Assembly: GCF_022201045.2 (NCBI RefSeq)
Contig: NC_068563.1
Coordinates: forward strand, 21,983,001 to 22,047,000
DNA: 64,000 nt
Reading direction: 5' to 3'
From: Citrus sinensis
Lineage: Eukaryota > Streptophyta > Magnoliopsida > Sapindales > Rutaceae
A program made the position numbers and the translations under genes. The notes beneath the pieces were generated by a model. It did no database searches. It had not been told where the DNA came from and saw nothing but the letters and a program-made list of their open reading frames with translations. Shown here piece after piece: positions 1 through 12,105 of this stretch (position 1 is the stretch's first letter; each line of letters opens with the position of its first letter).

Positions 1-660
1 CGACGACTGCATAGGAGCTATGCTTTCCTTTTAAGGAGGGACCAAGCGAGCTTGGCGGATATGAGGCTTGCACTACAGGCCATGCCACCAAGATTGTAGG
101 TCTTGATGTCTGTTCTAAGCTTGTAACGATTCACTATCTTGGAAGAAAAGAGATGGGACTGGATTGAGTAAGCTGCAGTTCACGATAAGGGTTCTAACAT
201 CACTAGTTTTGAGATCAGTTTTGTCAAAAAGAGAATCAAGTGCACCTAACATGACTGATTCAGCCTCGGACCGAGCTTGATCAAAGGAAAGATTGGGAGG
301 TGAGGATGTTGCTCCCCTTGGTAAATACGTTTCATCACCAATACAAGCCCGGTTCGCTATACGTTTCTGGAAATGAAACGAGTCCTCTTGGAACAAGCCT
401 CTATTTTCGGTCACTTTCAAGACCTTGTCGACCGAAGCTTTGAGTTCATCATCTGGTTTGTAACACGAGAAGTCGACTAGGTAGACCGGCCTGGAACGCT
501 TGGACCAGAAGAGCACTGCGAAGGGTAGAATAATTAGTGTAGTGGAAACTGCAGGTTGTTGTAACTCGGCCATCCGGTTCAGTTCTAGACCGGTGAGCTG
601 GACCGCAGTTGCACGAGTACCCATTTTTCCCATGCTTAATTGTGAATTATGGTATAACAA
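1..660 (-). pseudogene. 3-ketoacyl-CoA synthase (FAE1/KCS family) fragment
   Basis: KCS enzymes condense malonyl-CoA with acyl-CoA in the ER membrane to make very-long-chain fatty acids. The minus-strand frame contains the family's FAE1 domain start (RPVYLVDFSCYKPDDELKAS) and continues through LPRGATSSPPNLSFDQAR to [18 protein letters not shown]. The likely first Met is near 570, followed by one short hydrophobic segment, so the usual two-helix N-terminus is shortened. After PSLF the frame is lost. Downstream, near positions 1-118, a different frame reads [19 protein letters not shown], the active-site Cys region, and then hits a stop (KRKA*). A frame break, a missing piece and a stop make this a pseudogene. 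The rest may lie outside the window. Confidence 0.85.
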
Positions 661-822
661 GCGTCCATAAGGGAAAATAAATAAATAATACTAAAGAACA
701 ATGTTGAAAAGTAAATTTTAAAAACCCTATCCATCTTTATATAGTAAATCGATTGGGCTTGAAAATTTTAAATGTTCTTCTTTGTTAGTAGTTGCAAGAA
801 GAGCTAGAATAGATAGGTAAAA

Positions 823-1049
823 AACCAAAGTTGGTTGGTGTGAGTGGTTCGACATTCTCACTCCTTAAGAGAGGTTAGGGGTTCAAGTCCTGCTCTCGTA
901 TGAAATCATCACTTTGGCCAGCATTTTACCCCTTATAGGCCGACCCGGTGCGAGCGGAGATTAGTCTGTGTTGTGATACGGACTTAAATGTACCTCCCAT
1001 AATTAAGGCCCACTCAAGACCACCTCGTGGTTCAAACAAAAAAAAAAAA
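823..1049 (+). mobile_element. tRNA-derived SINE with A-tail and target duplication
   Basis: The element starts with a tRNA-like pol III promoter: an A-box-like stretch (gtgagtggttcg, about 839) and a B box (ggttcaagtcc, about 890). It has a non-tRNA body and ends in an A-run (about 1036-1049). The flanks are a 17 bp direct repeat with one mismatch: 806-822 (agaatagataggtaaaa) and 1050-1066 (agaatatataggtaaaa). That structure is diagnostic of LINE-dependent retroposition. The promoter is only a SINE promoter; it does not indicate a working tRNA gene. Confidence 0.85.
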
Positions 1050-1066
1050 AGAATATATAGGTAAAA

Positions 1067-2956
1067 TGGGTAGTTTCAAAAATTTGCAGCATGATAGAGT
1101 GAGGGAGGGGCTGAGACGTTGAGGCCCAATGGCTATGTTATACAGCCTTGCCAACCCTCACGGAATTATGCAGATAATAAAGTGTTAAAAAGTTTAATTT
1201 CCTTTTTATTAGAGTCGACTAAGTACTTAGGTTTTAGTCGATATCCAATTGATCTGTATTTTCAAAAACTGTTCAAGAGATCCATCTGGTTACTTTTATT
1301 GTTGGTACTTGATAGATCTAACTTTTGAAGGATAAAATAATTTTTTTTCTAAATAAAATTTACAATTCAATTAAATCTGACATGCAACAAGTGAGAAGTA
1401 AAGAATAATCAATTTTATCAGAGACAGATATATAACATAGACAATTTAAATAATCTTTTAAAATACAAAGACTAATAGTTCGATAATTGACATAATTGCT
1501 AAGTGCTAATTAAACAAGTATTTTTCCCTACATTTTAGTTCAAAATGTGAGGAAAATATTCATATCCAATATTGGATATTTTTCTTCAAATCTTTAACCG
1601 AGGACTTTGAAGAATTCATGTGAATATATTTGTTCCCATCGACAATCAAATACAATTCACAAGTTGAATATCACGCCTTCGGGGAAAAAGGCAATTTCCT
1701 GTAACAAATGGATTAATTATATATGTTGACAGTTTATTTAGTGGTTAAAAAAGAAACTCTATCCATCAACCTATATTTTCATATAGACTAATGTGAGGCA
1801 AACTCATATAAAAGTGACAATACAGTGTTTGTTAGTTAGAAGTTCCAATCAACCCACCTATTAATCTATATATTAATTTCCTAACATTGTATTTAGGGCT
1901 ATGCGTGTTAAAAAGCAATTGAAACAGACAATTAGACGCTGCCCAATGCTCCAGCTAGTTTGCTTTTTAACATTGACATCTTCTCTCTCAATGAAAAGGT
2001 CAAATAGAAATAGTAATTGGACGGCACTGGTGGAGGGTTATGGCAGTGCTGGAGCTAAGCTGTTGATGGATGGCATTTACGCTTGCTTTGGCGCTTGTCT
2101 TTTTGCTTTTAAGGCATCAGCAGACTGCATCACACATGGCACTCAGATGGTATAGGCGCCGTATTTTGCAGTGGGCAAAGCCAAAGTTACGACGAACTTA
2201 TTTTTCTTAGGCCAAACTAAAATAATCTTCGATAAATTAATGTATATATTTATCGAGATTAAGATGAAATTTTTATGTGCTAATATAAACATTATTAATT
2301 TTATTGAGATTATGGTCAATATATGAACATTACGTATTCTGTACTTCACTCACTAAGTCTTGACTCTTGACAACATCAACTGGATGTCGTTCTTGTCTTC
2401 TTGGCATGAATAATTTCAACAGACATGTAGTTAATATGCGAAGGACTTGTTAGTTCTAAGAGCACACGACGACCGACATCGTCTTTCGATCTCTTTCTAA
2501 ATTTGAGCTTCACATTCAAAACATCATTTAATTTCTTATCTATCTTTCTAAATTTGGTAATGCATGTCATGTCATGCCATAAACTATTACCTAACAGTGA
2601 ACATATGCATGGGTGATTTAGAAATTAGAAGTAAGACCATTGTCCTGTTCGTGTGGTGGTTGACATACTTAGCAATTAACATAGTTTGATTTGAATCATT
2701 ATATTTCATTTCCTTTTTTAAAAAAATTATTAATTAAACATACGCACTCTATGTGAGATTCGGACCCAAAACTTAGGGTCATAATAAAATTACCCACTAA
2801 CTAGTAGAGATAGGCCTTAGTCCATTTCATTTCTAATTCCACACAAAACTCATTTGGTTTGATTCTAGTACTGCAATATTTCACTTAAAACCTTTTCATT
2901 ATTGTACTTTTTCCAAATATCCCCAATTAATAGTGAAAATAAATCTTTGCTGGACT
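1067..2956. other. Intergenic, no supported gene
   Basis: This is AT-rich sequence. Short open frames at 1119-1328 and 1901-2155 have no recognisable domain, no exon-like boundaries and no conserved motif. I see no repeat structure strong enough to name. Confidence 0.5.
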
Positions 2957-2958
2957 TG

Positions 2959-3690
2959 AGGGGTGTTCAGAATTTAATTCGATCCACTCAAAATGTTTGA
3001 TCTGTAGAAACTCGATCCATAAAAATCTAATTCGTGGATTGTATTGAATTAAAAATTTAAAAATTCGCAATCAGTGGATTGGAATTTGGATATGGATTTT
3101 ACTTCTGTAAATCCGCAAAATCCGCGAATCTGCAAACAAAATAAAAAAAATTAAACTTGTAAATATAACATTATACTTACTAATAAATAAATAAGTTAAA
3201 ATCTAATTACATTAACACCATATTATAACTTATCTGATAATAATATAAAATAAAAATAATTAAATAAAAAAATATAACTTCCTAAACAATTAATTTTTAT
3301 GTACTGATCTAAACAAATGAGATTTTTTTTTGATGTTTTGTATTTTGAAACTTTGAATGTATTTCTAGTTTTATTTAAACAATTTATTTATTTAAATCTT
3401 ATTTAATTTTGAATTTGATTGGTAGTAAAAAAAATTATATTAATTTTTTATTTAGTTAGTTCATAGATAAGATATAATTAAAAAAAATTAGCCTACAAAT
3501 CAATCCGTAAAATGGTGGATTAGATATGGGTTTGGTCAAATCCGCATTCGATACGCAGACGTATGGACTGAATTTGAATTGAATTTCACCAATTTGTAGA
3601 TTGGATTGGATTAAAATTTATAATCCGCAAAATTATGAATCGGATATGAATTGATGTCCAATCCGCAAAATTTAATCCACGAACACTCCT
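2959..3690. mobile_element. Non-autonomous hAT-like / MITE element (about 730 bp)
   Basis: The ends are near-inverted: AGGGGTGTTC at 2959-2968 and GAACACTCCT at 3681-3690. Both arms are full of short related words (tccgcaaa, ggattgga, aatccg) in opposite orientation, giving a degenerate fold-back. There is no coding capacity. The terminal sequence resembles hAT-type ends, but no clear 8 bp target duplication is visible, so the class is uncertain. Confidence 0.55.
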
Positions 3691-4515
3691 ATTGTAATTA
3701 ATGCATCACTCCTTAACCATTTACTATTCACTATATGTATCTTAATATTATCATAATTGATTGAAATGTACATGTAATTAAGAGTGATAGTAAAAAGTCC
3801 AGCGCTCCTGCAGTATCAAGTCTTTTCCAAAACTACGATACAAATACTACAGTACAGTATTTCACTTGTGGTCTCAATGTCATTAATTAATGACTGATAT
3901 CATAAATACCGAAGCAAACAAAGGTAAGCGAAAGAGGGTCTATCAACCATACAAATATTACTTGAAATGCTCATAAAATTGGCCCTACAAATCTTTTCAT
4001 TATTTTTTTAGCAAAAATCATACAATGATACAAATCTTTGGAAAAAGATTTGAACATGTTGCCTGTTCAAACATTATGACTAGACTGCATGTGACTCCTC
4101 CCAAAACTTTAATAGAGATATTTTACTACATCATGGTACAATGCCTCTAAAAAAGACAATATATTTTTCATTATTGAATTATGCTGTTGTCATGCAAGGT
4201 AACTTTCCGTTACACATATAGAACGACTGATGCTCTATGAAGGACATGTACGTTGCAATAAACTTTCTTTGTCCCTACAAGTCATTAAGCTGGCTGTTGG
4301 AGAAAAATTAATGCGCGATAAATGTTTTGTTACATCATAATAATCTTGGTGTCTAAATAAATACCCATTCATGCAAACGCTGTGTTGCAGCAACCTTGGT
4401 TCTGTTCTTCTCCTTCTTTATGCTCTTTTCTTCTCTCCTCTGCTTCTTGCAGTTACCTAATTAACACACACACACACACGCGTATATAAATATAGATATA
4501 GATATAGATATATCG
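3691..4515. other. Intergenic with short microsatellites
   Basis: No gene is visible. A (CA)n run lies at about 4465-4480 and a (GATATA)n run at about 4489-4513, just before the MTP pseudogene. Confidence 0.5.
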
Positions 4516-4850
4516 ATGCATAATTTTATTAATAGAGCAAAAAAGGAATATTATGAGTTACAATTTGCCATGTTCAAGTCCTTTGAGGAAGTGGATGCTT
4601 TGGTGGAATTTGAGGAACAAGGCCAGCACGAAAACGCGATGAAGGTGCTTGTAATTTTTCCCACATATATGCAGCTGTATGCCACAGTGGCGAGTGGATC
4701 AATCGCTACTAGGCGAAGTCCACGCCATAGGGGAGGCCTTGCAAAACAAGATTGAGAAACCCGCAGAAGTTGAACGAGCATTCGTTCATATATATTGACT
4801 TCGAATGTGAGCACAAGGCAGAGCAGAACGTTGGCGACAAGCTACCCAGC
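4516..4850 (+). pseudogene. Metal tolerance protein (CDF cation efflux, Mn-CDF type) pseudogene with internal deletion
   Basis: Plant MTPs export Mn/Zn/Fe into vacuole or Golgi by metal/proton antiport. The first part reads KKEYYELQFAMFKSFEEVDA followed by LYATVASGSIAT, matching the cytoplasmic N-terminus and the start of TM1 of Mn-type MTPs. It then jumps directly to the C-terminal cytoplasmic domain: GEALQNKIEK and EVERAFVH, then FECEHKAEQ in a shifted frame. All the middle transmembrane helices and the metal-binding DxxxD motifs are missing, and the C-terminal part is split over two frames. Only the two ends of the gene therefore remain, joined. Identification is from remembered family motifs. 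Confidence 0.75.
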
Positions 4851-4859
4851 AGTCGGCCA

Positions 4860-5880
4860 TGTTTGTTTAAACTCTTATTATTTCTAAATCACCCATATAA
4901 GCCCAAAGAAAGTTACTCGAAACCATGCGGTCAAGTCTCGAGAGATTATAGCCACTATTACTTAATAATTTAAGCAGTTGAGTCAAGTTTGATATTTATG
5001 AACATGGTGTATTGGTTTTAGAGCCTGCGTCCAACTTCTGAATCCTGGTTCATAACCATCCTCTAAATCAAGTATATTAATCTCACTACAAGAAGAACAT
5101 TAATTATCTTCGAACAATTGTTATCCAAAAAATGATGTAATCCATGTTTAATACATCAATTACATGCTAAGATAAAGACCCTTTTCAAAAAGAAAGGAGA
5201 AAGGATGGCAAGCACGCAAACTTAATGCAAATGTGCTAGGTTTCTTGTTGTTTTGGTTGCTAGACATCAAGTTACTTCTTGCAGAAGCGTAATGGTTTTT
5301 ATATTTGATCATATGGAAATATGTTGAAGTTGAAATCTTTAAAAGACAAGCAATAAAACAGAGACATAGAATAAAATGTTCTACTTCATTTCATTGTTTA
5401 TACACAGTTCAATTCTTGCTGGCCAAGATGTTTCAACCACACGGCTGCATTTTTATCTGCATTGTACTGTTGATCTTATCCTCACTGCTCATTGGCATTA
5501 TCGGTACTTTGCTGAGACACTTGCCACGTCTGCCATATCAGGTTACATGGTCCTTGACTAATCAGGTGCTTGTTAGGAGTTGCTTCACTGTGATAATTCA
5601 TCAAACACTTAGTTCACTTCATCAAACACCTTCATCAGATAATTTTCAAGGCTTGTTTGATATCCCTTATCTGGAAAAGTAATTTGTATTCCGGTGCTAT
5701 ATTCCAAATTTAAAAAATATCCTGCCACACAATTTCTAATCATCTAATCGTACTTTTTCTTAATAAAATACCTTTAAGAAAAAGTACTAGTACAGACAAA
5801 ATAATAACACCATATTTATTAAATTGTAAACACATCCAAATCTGTACACTCTTCTCTTCGAAGACCAAGTTTTATCGGAT
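4860..5880. other. Intergenic, unrecognised open frame
   Basis: An open frame at 5305-5682 (+) contains a hydrophobic stretch (IFICIVLLILSSLLIGIIGT), but its composition and lack of exon context give no support for a real gene. Nothing else is recognised. Confidence 0.4.
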
Positions 5881-5883
5881 ACA

Positions 5884-6545
5884 TTACATGAACGCAGCAG
5901 CAGAAAACATAGCCCTCAATTTTGTAAGGGAAGCATCAACCTTAGCCTTTAATAATATTGATTGCATGCTAAAGGCCAAGCCTGTTTTACACAAGGTAGC
6001 AAAATGCTCACAGTTGCTCCCAAGTAGACTGTAGCCAGAGCAAAACTCTTTCCTTTGTAGGTCGCTATTGGCAAATTCGATAACTTCCTCCGGTAACTTT
6101 ATATATAACCACCATTCTGTTCGACATGCTGACGTACAGTGTAACACTCGTAATCATAGACATACAATGAGTGGCCATCCAAGAAGCAGTCAAGACACGT
6201 TTTGATGGTCCAGCCCTTAAACCCTTTCTGGTTGTTTTGGCAATTAGCAGGGCATACATTTGTTGCAGATGGGCTAGATTTCATTTTCATTGCTGAATAT
6301 GCACTTTATTTCCTGGGTCCATTGACTTGGATTACCAAGTCATCCCCTACATATATCCCTGTACATATAATAAGGAAATGCCATATTCAACACTGCGCAT
6401 ACACAGGAACAGTTGCAATACATACAGACATTAGACTTCTCAATGAATACTAAAAGCAAGCTGACCATGATGATAGAAGACACCTTTCCACCAGTCAGTG
6501 CAAATGTGATCACCAGGTTTGAGCATCTCCCTACTAACGGCCCTC
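5884..6545 (-). pseudogene. LRAT/NC-domain protein gene, interrupted frame
   Basis: The LRAT/NC (NlpC/P60-like) domain uses a His and a Cys for acyl-transfer or hydrolase-type chemistry; the plant members are poorly characterised. The first exon (about 6545-6470) encodes KPGDHICTDWWKGVFYHHG with the conserved His pair. A GT-AG intron then restores HHG-IYVG exactly. The second exon gives CPANCQNNQKGFKGW and TCLDCFLDGHSLYVYDYE, then stops near 6100. A different frame (from about 6147) continues with PEEVIEFANSDLQ and SNCEHFATLCKTGLAFSMQ, carrying the conserved Cys. The catalytic residues survive but the frame changes between the two halves, so this is a recent pseudogene or a gene with an unrecognised small intron. 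Confidence 0.7.
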
Positions 6546-6881
6546 CATGTTTGGTCTCGCATTTTTGTCTTTTTCAAACCATCTATTGAATGGGGACAGT
6601 ACAAATTATACCAATGCTTTGAAATGTCAAGAGACTTACCATTTAATCATCTGCATGGAAATCCTAAAAACTCATATAACTTATTCTTGATTCACCATCT
6701 ATACATAGCCACTTCCGATGGGATGGGGAAACATTTACCGAAGACGCATGAGTATATTCTCAATGGCTATATTAATTTACCTTGACTATAAGGTATCAGT
6801 TTCTTGATTATTGCTTATTGTCTTGACTTCAAATGAATGGCAATCTCATTTCCATTGCTGCTTTTACTACTGGCTGTACAG

Positions 6882-7100
6882 CAAAGAGAGAAATGGATGG
6901 ACAAGTCTAAGATATCTGCTCTATGGCAGAGGGCTCATGAGCGAAATGCTAAGCGTGTTCTCAATTTGATAATAAAGTTGGAAGGCTTGTGGGTGAAATT
7001 TGGAGAGTACTTATCCACACGAGCTGATGTACTTCCCGCAGCGTACATATCTCTTCTGAAGCAGTTGCAGGACTCTCTTCCTCCTCGTCCTGTACAGGAG
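6882..7100 (+). pseudogene. Single exon of an ABC1/ADCK-type atypical kinase (UbiB family)
   Basis: The segment begins after a consensus acceptor (tggctgtacag) and ends at a consensus donor (caggag|gtagta). It encodes NAKRVLNLIIKLEGLWVKFG followed by STRADVLPAAYISLLKQLQD and LPPRPVQE, the KxGQxxSTRxDxLP region at the start of ABC1 domains. The closest known plant relative is the At5g24810-type gene, which fuses an ABC1 kinase with a beta-lactamase domain. The downstream sequence has no ATP-binding or catalytic exons. It is therefore a lone, well-preserved exon, probably left by transposition or a rearrangement. Confidence 0.75.
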
Positions 7101-7375
7101 GTAGTAGTTTGTCTGGCTATTAACTTTGGAGGTCAACCAATAGTATGTGTGTGAGTGAGAGAGAGAGGGGTTTCAATTCATCTTAGTATTGGGTTCTAAT
7201 AATTGGTTGAGTAGAAAAATGAACCTTATTCATCAAATATGGAAGTGGGTGCATGGTAATCTTTTTGTGCTTTTCTCTCCCCCTTGTTCCCCCCTTGCCC
7301 AGAGTGTGGGTGCATGCATGTTTTTCCTGCCTTATGAGTATCTAATTAACCTTCACCGCACCCGTCTCCAGTGAC

Positions 7376-7468
7376 CCGCATGTGGGGATTATCGGCGGAG
7401 GCATGGTGGTTCTGGCTTGTGCTTTGAGGTTGGATAAGAGAGGTGTCAACTCCACTGTTTTTGACATG
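7376..7468 (+). pseudogene. FAD/NAD(P)-binding oxidoreductase, dinucleotide-binding exon (block 1)
   Basis: The exon reads HVGIIGGGMVVLACALRLDK followed by RGVNSTVFDM. This is the N-terminal Rossmann beta-alpha-beta motif of renalase-like FAD oxidoreductases (At3g04650 family). The third glycine of GxGxxG is changed (GGGMVV for GGGMAG), which would damage FAD binding. The following intron is related to sequence at 14200-14460, showing that the two blocks are duplicates. Confidence 0.7.
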
Positions 7469-8308
7469 GTTGCCTTTTCTGTTGTACTTTTGTGTTTTTG
7501 ATGTGGGTTATGTTTGTATTTGATGAGAGTATATGCTTGTTTAATGGTAATTGAAAAAATTTGATTTAAAACAGGCTAGCATGTGTTGTTTTAAATTGAA
7601 TACTGTTTTCGTGAAAAGGGTTTTGTATATCATTAATTGTCAGTAGCTATTGTGATAGACAGTGTGTATGCACCTTTTGGCAAGCTCAACTCTTTTTGGA
7701 ATGCATTATTCGATTTGATTATGAGCATGTTTAGAATTGGGTTCTAGTGATTTTTAAGCTGTAGGTGTTGAGGAATGAAATTAAACATTAGCTGCTAAAT
7801 AAAGTGGGGTTTATCCAGTATTTTGGTCAACCACATCCATGTAATTATTTTTTATTTTTTCAATCTATGCCATTCATTCAATGACTTGGGATATGTCCAC
7901 AACTCATCATCTTGATAATGTCCTATCAGTGGCTTGTAAACTTCTCTTATGAGTATTAAATAGGTTGTTATGAAAGAATTGAAGTCATCTTTATAAATGT
8001 AACGACCAGATATGGTTCTAGACCTAGAAGATGAGGTTATGTTTGTTTCCTTTCTGTTTCTTGTTGATTGTGGACTGTTTATTGCTTGTGTCTGCTGTTT
8101 ACATTTTGGCTTTGTGTTGTGGTAATGGGAGGAAAATTTGCAAATTGGCTGCTTGGTTCATCTGGCTTACCTCTAATAGCTAGGCAAACGAAGTTATATA
8201 CACTTTGAAATATTAAGTTTTTTGTATTATTATCTAGCCTATCTTTATTCAGTATTGGCCATTTATAAATTATTTCAAAGATTCATGATGCATTTTCCTG
8301 GTTTGCAG

Positions 8309-9330
8309 AGGCTGGAACTAAGATTTATATGGGCCCTTCTTGTCGCATCTGAGGATCCCCTTCTACTAGGCAGTGCAGTGCGGTGACATTTGAAGGGGCC
8401 TTTGTTAAAGGTGTTGATTCTGTCTCATGGATGGCAAATAACTCAGCGAAACTTTTGAGTTTTCATAGTGATGGTTCTCACTATTGGACCTTCTTCGGCA
8501 TTGCAGCTTCAGGAAAAGGAGACAAGGTTCCACAGGTCAGTTTGTTTGTAAATGTGTGTCTTGTTTAAATACTTATGATTATATGCTGGCATTTTCGCAC
8601 TTTTTTAACCAATAGAGTAGACCTCTAGTTGAATCCATTCATCCTTCAGTTTGAAATCCCAAGCTATTGAAACATGGCCGCAATGAGTTCCCTTTTTTTT
8701 CGCATATATTATATACCGTTTGCAATAAGATTAGCTTTATTTTTTTCTTTTATACTTGAATCAATATGACATTTCAATTTTACAGCAAGCTTCGGTGCTG
8801 AATAGATATGTCTATGCTGCAATTTAGGCTTTCTGCAAGATTTTTACGATTGTTTTCACCATTTATTAGGAAAATATGCCAACTGCAACAGCATAGAAGG
8901 TGAAAACAGGTATGCTCGAGGGTGTTGAAGCTGTTGCTTGGCCTGCCGATAGGTTCACTTCAGAAGCCCCTTTATACTTGTGTCCAATTACTCTGCAAAC
9001 CACTTTTTTGGACATGACCTTGTAACTTCATTTTTATCATGTCCCATTTGGATCCCTTGTGACCGACTTGGGCTGTAATGATTTGCTGTTGCTGTGGCTT
9101 TAGAATGATTGGTTGATTCCGACAAGCATCAAGTGTTATATCAACACATAGGTAAGAAACAAGATTAGGCTCAACTCGAGTTCTTCAAACTAGTGACACT
9201 TGAATTTTTTGTTTGTGAGTTTGCCAGCCACATCCATGTTGCAATTATTCAGGTTCTTTCTATTGTGCTCTGCCATATCGGGGGAATATGGCTTGGGAAG
9301 ACAAATGGGATAACTCTGCAAACCAAATAT
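8309..9330 (+). pseudogene. FAD oxidoreductase exon remnants, block 1
   Basis: An exon with good splice signals (tttgcag at 8308, donor after 8535) encodes EGAFVKGVDSVSWMANNSAK and SGKGDKVPQ, the middle of the At3g04650-type oxidoreductase. Upstream in the same exon there is a stop. A second piece, about 8890-8985, reads VKTGMLEGVEAVAWPADR. A third, about 9170-9330, is related to 14520-14700 and retains only the words around the flavin-domain GGIWLG. The introns between 8640 and 8885 align with 12880-13085. The exons are partial and not in normal order, so this is a decayed gene copy. Confidence 0.65.
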
Positions 9331-9487
9331 ATTAGGGAAGCCCAAGAGCAAATGGCAACCATAGTCTCTGTCTTTGCATTTGGGGAATAGTACACGAAAC
9401 AATAGTCTCTTCGTTTGCATTTTTTTCCAACTTGCTGTAATTTGGATGTACATGTTGGGGTGCAAAAAATTCTTAAACTAAATAAGA

Positions 9488-10213
9488 AATTAGGGGGATT
9501 TTCACTTTTTTCCCCCTACAGTGATCAACATATACCATTTACCTCCTTCCTATTTTTATAATGGCCACAAATCCCCCTGACAGTATAAGTTTATAATATT
9601 ACCCTTAGTTTCAACTACTCTTTTATTTATATTTATTATAAATTAAATAAATCACATAAATAGAAACTAAATAAAAAATTAAGCATTAAAAACAAGAAAT
9701 ATATATTTTGATATAAGCAAAAAAATTAATAATAAAAAAATTTTCTTATTTATATTTGTGAAAACTTTCTGATAATAAATATATAAGAAAATTATTATAA
9801 AATAATAAAAAAAATTATTATAAGAAAACTTGAATGACAAATAAAAATTTATTATAAGATAAATAATAAAATATTTTGCCTATACTTTTTACATTTAATT
9901 TAAAAATATTACAAAATGTTTATTATAAGAAAATATTCATAAAATAAATAATTACAAGAAAAAATTTTATTATTAATTTTTTTGCTCATATCAAAACATA
10001 TATTTCTTATTTTTAATACTTAATTTTTTTTATTTAGTTTCTATTCATGTAATTTATTTAATTTATAATAAATGTAAATAAAAGAGTAGTTGAAAATAAG
10101 GTTAATATTATAAACTTATACTGTCATGAGATTTTTGACCATTATAAAAATAATGAGATAAATAGTATATGTTCATTACTGTATAGGGGAAAATGGCAAT
10201 CCCCCATAAAAAA
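9488..10213. mobile_element. Foldback / long-TIR MITE (about 725 bp)
   Basis: The left end (gggggattttcac...) and the reverse complement of the right end (tgggggattgccattttccc...) are inverted copies. The complementarity runs inward about 250 bp on each side: for example ttagtttcaactactctttt near 9605 matches aaagagtagttgaaaataag near 10080. The centre is very AT-rich. No open frame and no clear target duplication are visible. It lies immediately after the block 1 FAD remnants. Confidence 0.75.
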
Positions 10214-11664
10214 TTATGTGTTGATTTGATTGTATACGTCTTTGTTTGTCTTTTATTGTAATTCTCCTCAAGGTTAAAATTGTAAACTGCATAGAGGAAT
10301 TTTATCGAGACTTTTGAGAATTGTGAGGAGCTCATCTCTACAGAGGGGTTGCCAGTTGCCCCACCTTATCGAAGGGGTGTTAAAGATTTTTAATGGGCTA
10401 AGCCAACATGGGCCCGCTTCGACAAAACTCCATTAGAACAAAAGGATATTTTGGGCTTTTACCAACAAGTTCCTCCTCGTCACAACCCTCGAAGCTCCTA
10501 ATCAAACCTTAAAAAACCAAAAAAAATCCTAAAATCACTAAATAACTAAATACAATTTAATTTGTTAATTTTTTAAAATGAAAATTTAATTAAATATTTA
10601 AATAAATTGTTATTTTAACAAACATTTTATGCCTACCCCATTTCATAATTGTATATTAATTTCAATAAAAATACATTTTGAGAACGTTATAAGAGTTTAA
10701 AATTATAAAAATAAAACTATATAATAAAAAATATTTTAAGATTTTAAGTATTTGTATGTAATTTATAAATAGAAATATACTATATTTTAAAATAAAAAAT
10801 TCTATAGAAAGATTGTTAACTTTAATATATGTATTTGTATTAATTATACTAGAGGTATTTTAGAACATCGTAATTTTTGAATTACGTTCTTTATATATTA
10901 ATTATCTTCAAAATTTTATTTTTAAAAATTTAAACGACTTTGATTTTATTTTATTTTATTTTAAAAAAGGAGTAAATTAAGAGTTTTAAAAGGTAAAGAG
11001 GATTATATTTAAATAGTCCAGGAATAATTAGAAATTAACTAAAAATAACATTAATAATGCTCCGGCCTTATATATATATGTACTGGTCCATTGTTACTCA
11101 CTCGACAACCTGGGGTTGGTTCGTCATCGGAAATTTTATGAGAATGAGAAGAGAAACAAAAGCTCAATTGTATGAAGCGAGGGTGAAAATCAAAACTTAA
11201 TGAATCGGGTCCAGATTAAAACCTAAATATTGAAATTGAATGACAACATTGAGCATTTGAGATATAAAAGCCATTGACTTTGATTGATTACAACAAATCA
11301 AGGGTCGACCGACCCACCGACTCTATCCACCGTCCGATTAGGGATCAAATCAAGATCATTGCTCGTTAGCCGGTGTTAGGAATCCAGGTGGCAAATAATT
11401 AGATGTCATTCCCAACACACATGCAACACAACAATTTGCTCCCGTTCAATCACATAAAAAGCTTTTTGCCTTTGTTTTTTTTTTTTTGACAAATTCTTAG
11501 TTTTGTCGGCGCCTAATTACGCTTACCTAATCTCATCCGACCCATAGGCCAGATGTCACCTTCTCTAACGCAACTAAAAAATTTATGATTGATCAAAGCT
11601 GATAAACTTTATTATTATTTTTTTATAATCCAATTGCAACCGTCCACGTAAGCATCATAATTAC
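10214..11664. other. Intergenic AT-rich sequence
   Basis: I see no gene, RNA or well-bounded element. A (TTTTA)n-like run lies at about 10947-10970. Confidence 0.4.
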
Positions 11665-12105
11665 GATTAGAAAAATTATCATTCGTATACTTATAGATGT
11701 TTTATTATAAAAAATATCATAATACTTTAAAGGTGTGTTAATTATTTATTTTAAATTATTTATTTAAATAAGATAATGTTAGATGGATAATTTAATATTT
11801 TTATATGATATTTAATAATTTAAAAATATACGAGTGATAATAAAAAAATTTAAAAATATATAAGTGATATTTTTTAAAAATAAAATTATTAATTCATTAT
11901 AATTTTATTAATTTTTAAATAATAATTAACAAGTAATATTTTTTAAGAATAAAATTATCAATCCGTTATAATTTTATTATTTTTTAAATGATAGTTATAA
12001 TTTTTATTAATTTAAAATAAATAATTAATACACTCTTAAAATATTATAATATTTTTAATAACGAAATATATTTAAGGAATTAAAGAGATAATATTTGGTG
12101 TGCGA
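11665..12105. mobile_element. Foldback MITE (about 440 bp)
   Basis: The outer about 75 bp of each side are imperfect inverted copies, e.g. taaaggtgtgttaattattt at 11730 against the complement of aaataattaatacactctta near 12020. The inside contains two direct copies of an AT-rich unit (ttttttaaaaataaaattat and ttttttaagaataaaattat). It is non-coding. Confidence 0.6.

Noticed and set aside
827-905. Possible functional tRNA gene
   Set aside because: Only the promoter boxes are tRNA-like. No cloverleaf with paired acceptor stem is formed, and the A-tail and target duplication show it is a SINE.
1901-2155. Small secreted-type protein (hydrophobic start)
   Set aside because: No TATA box, no signal-peptide cleavage context and no recognisable family.
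5305-5682. Membrane protein gene
   Set aside because: A hydrophobic stretch alone in AT-rich DNA; overlapping alternative frames are equally open.
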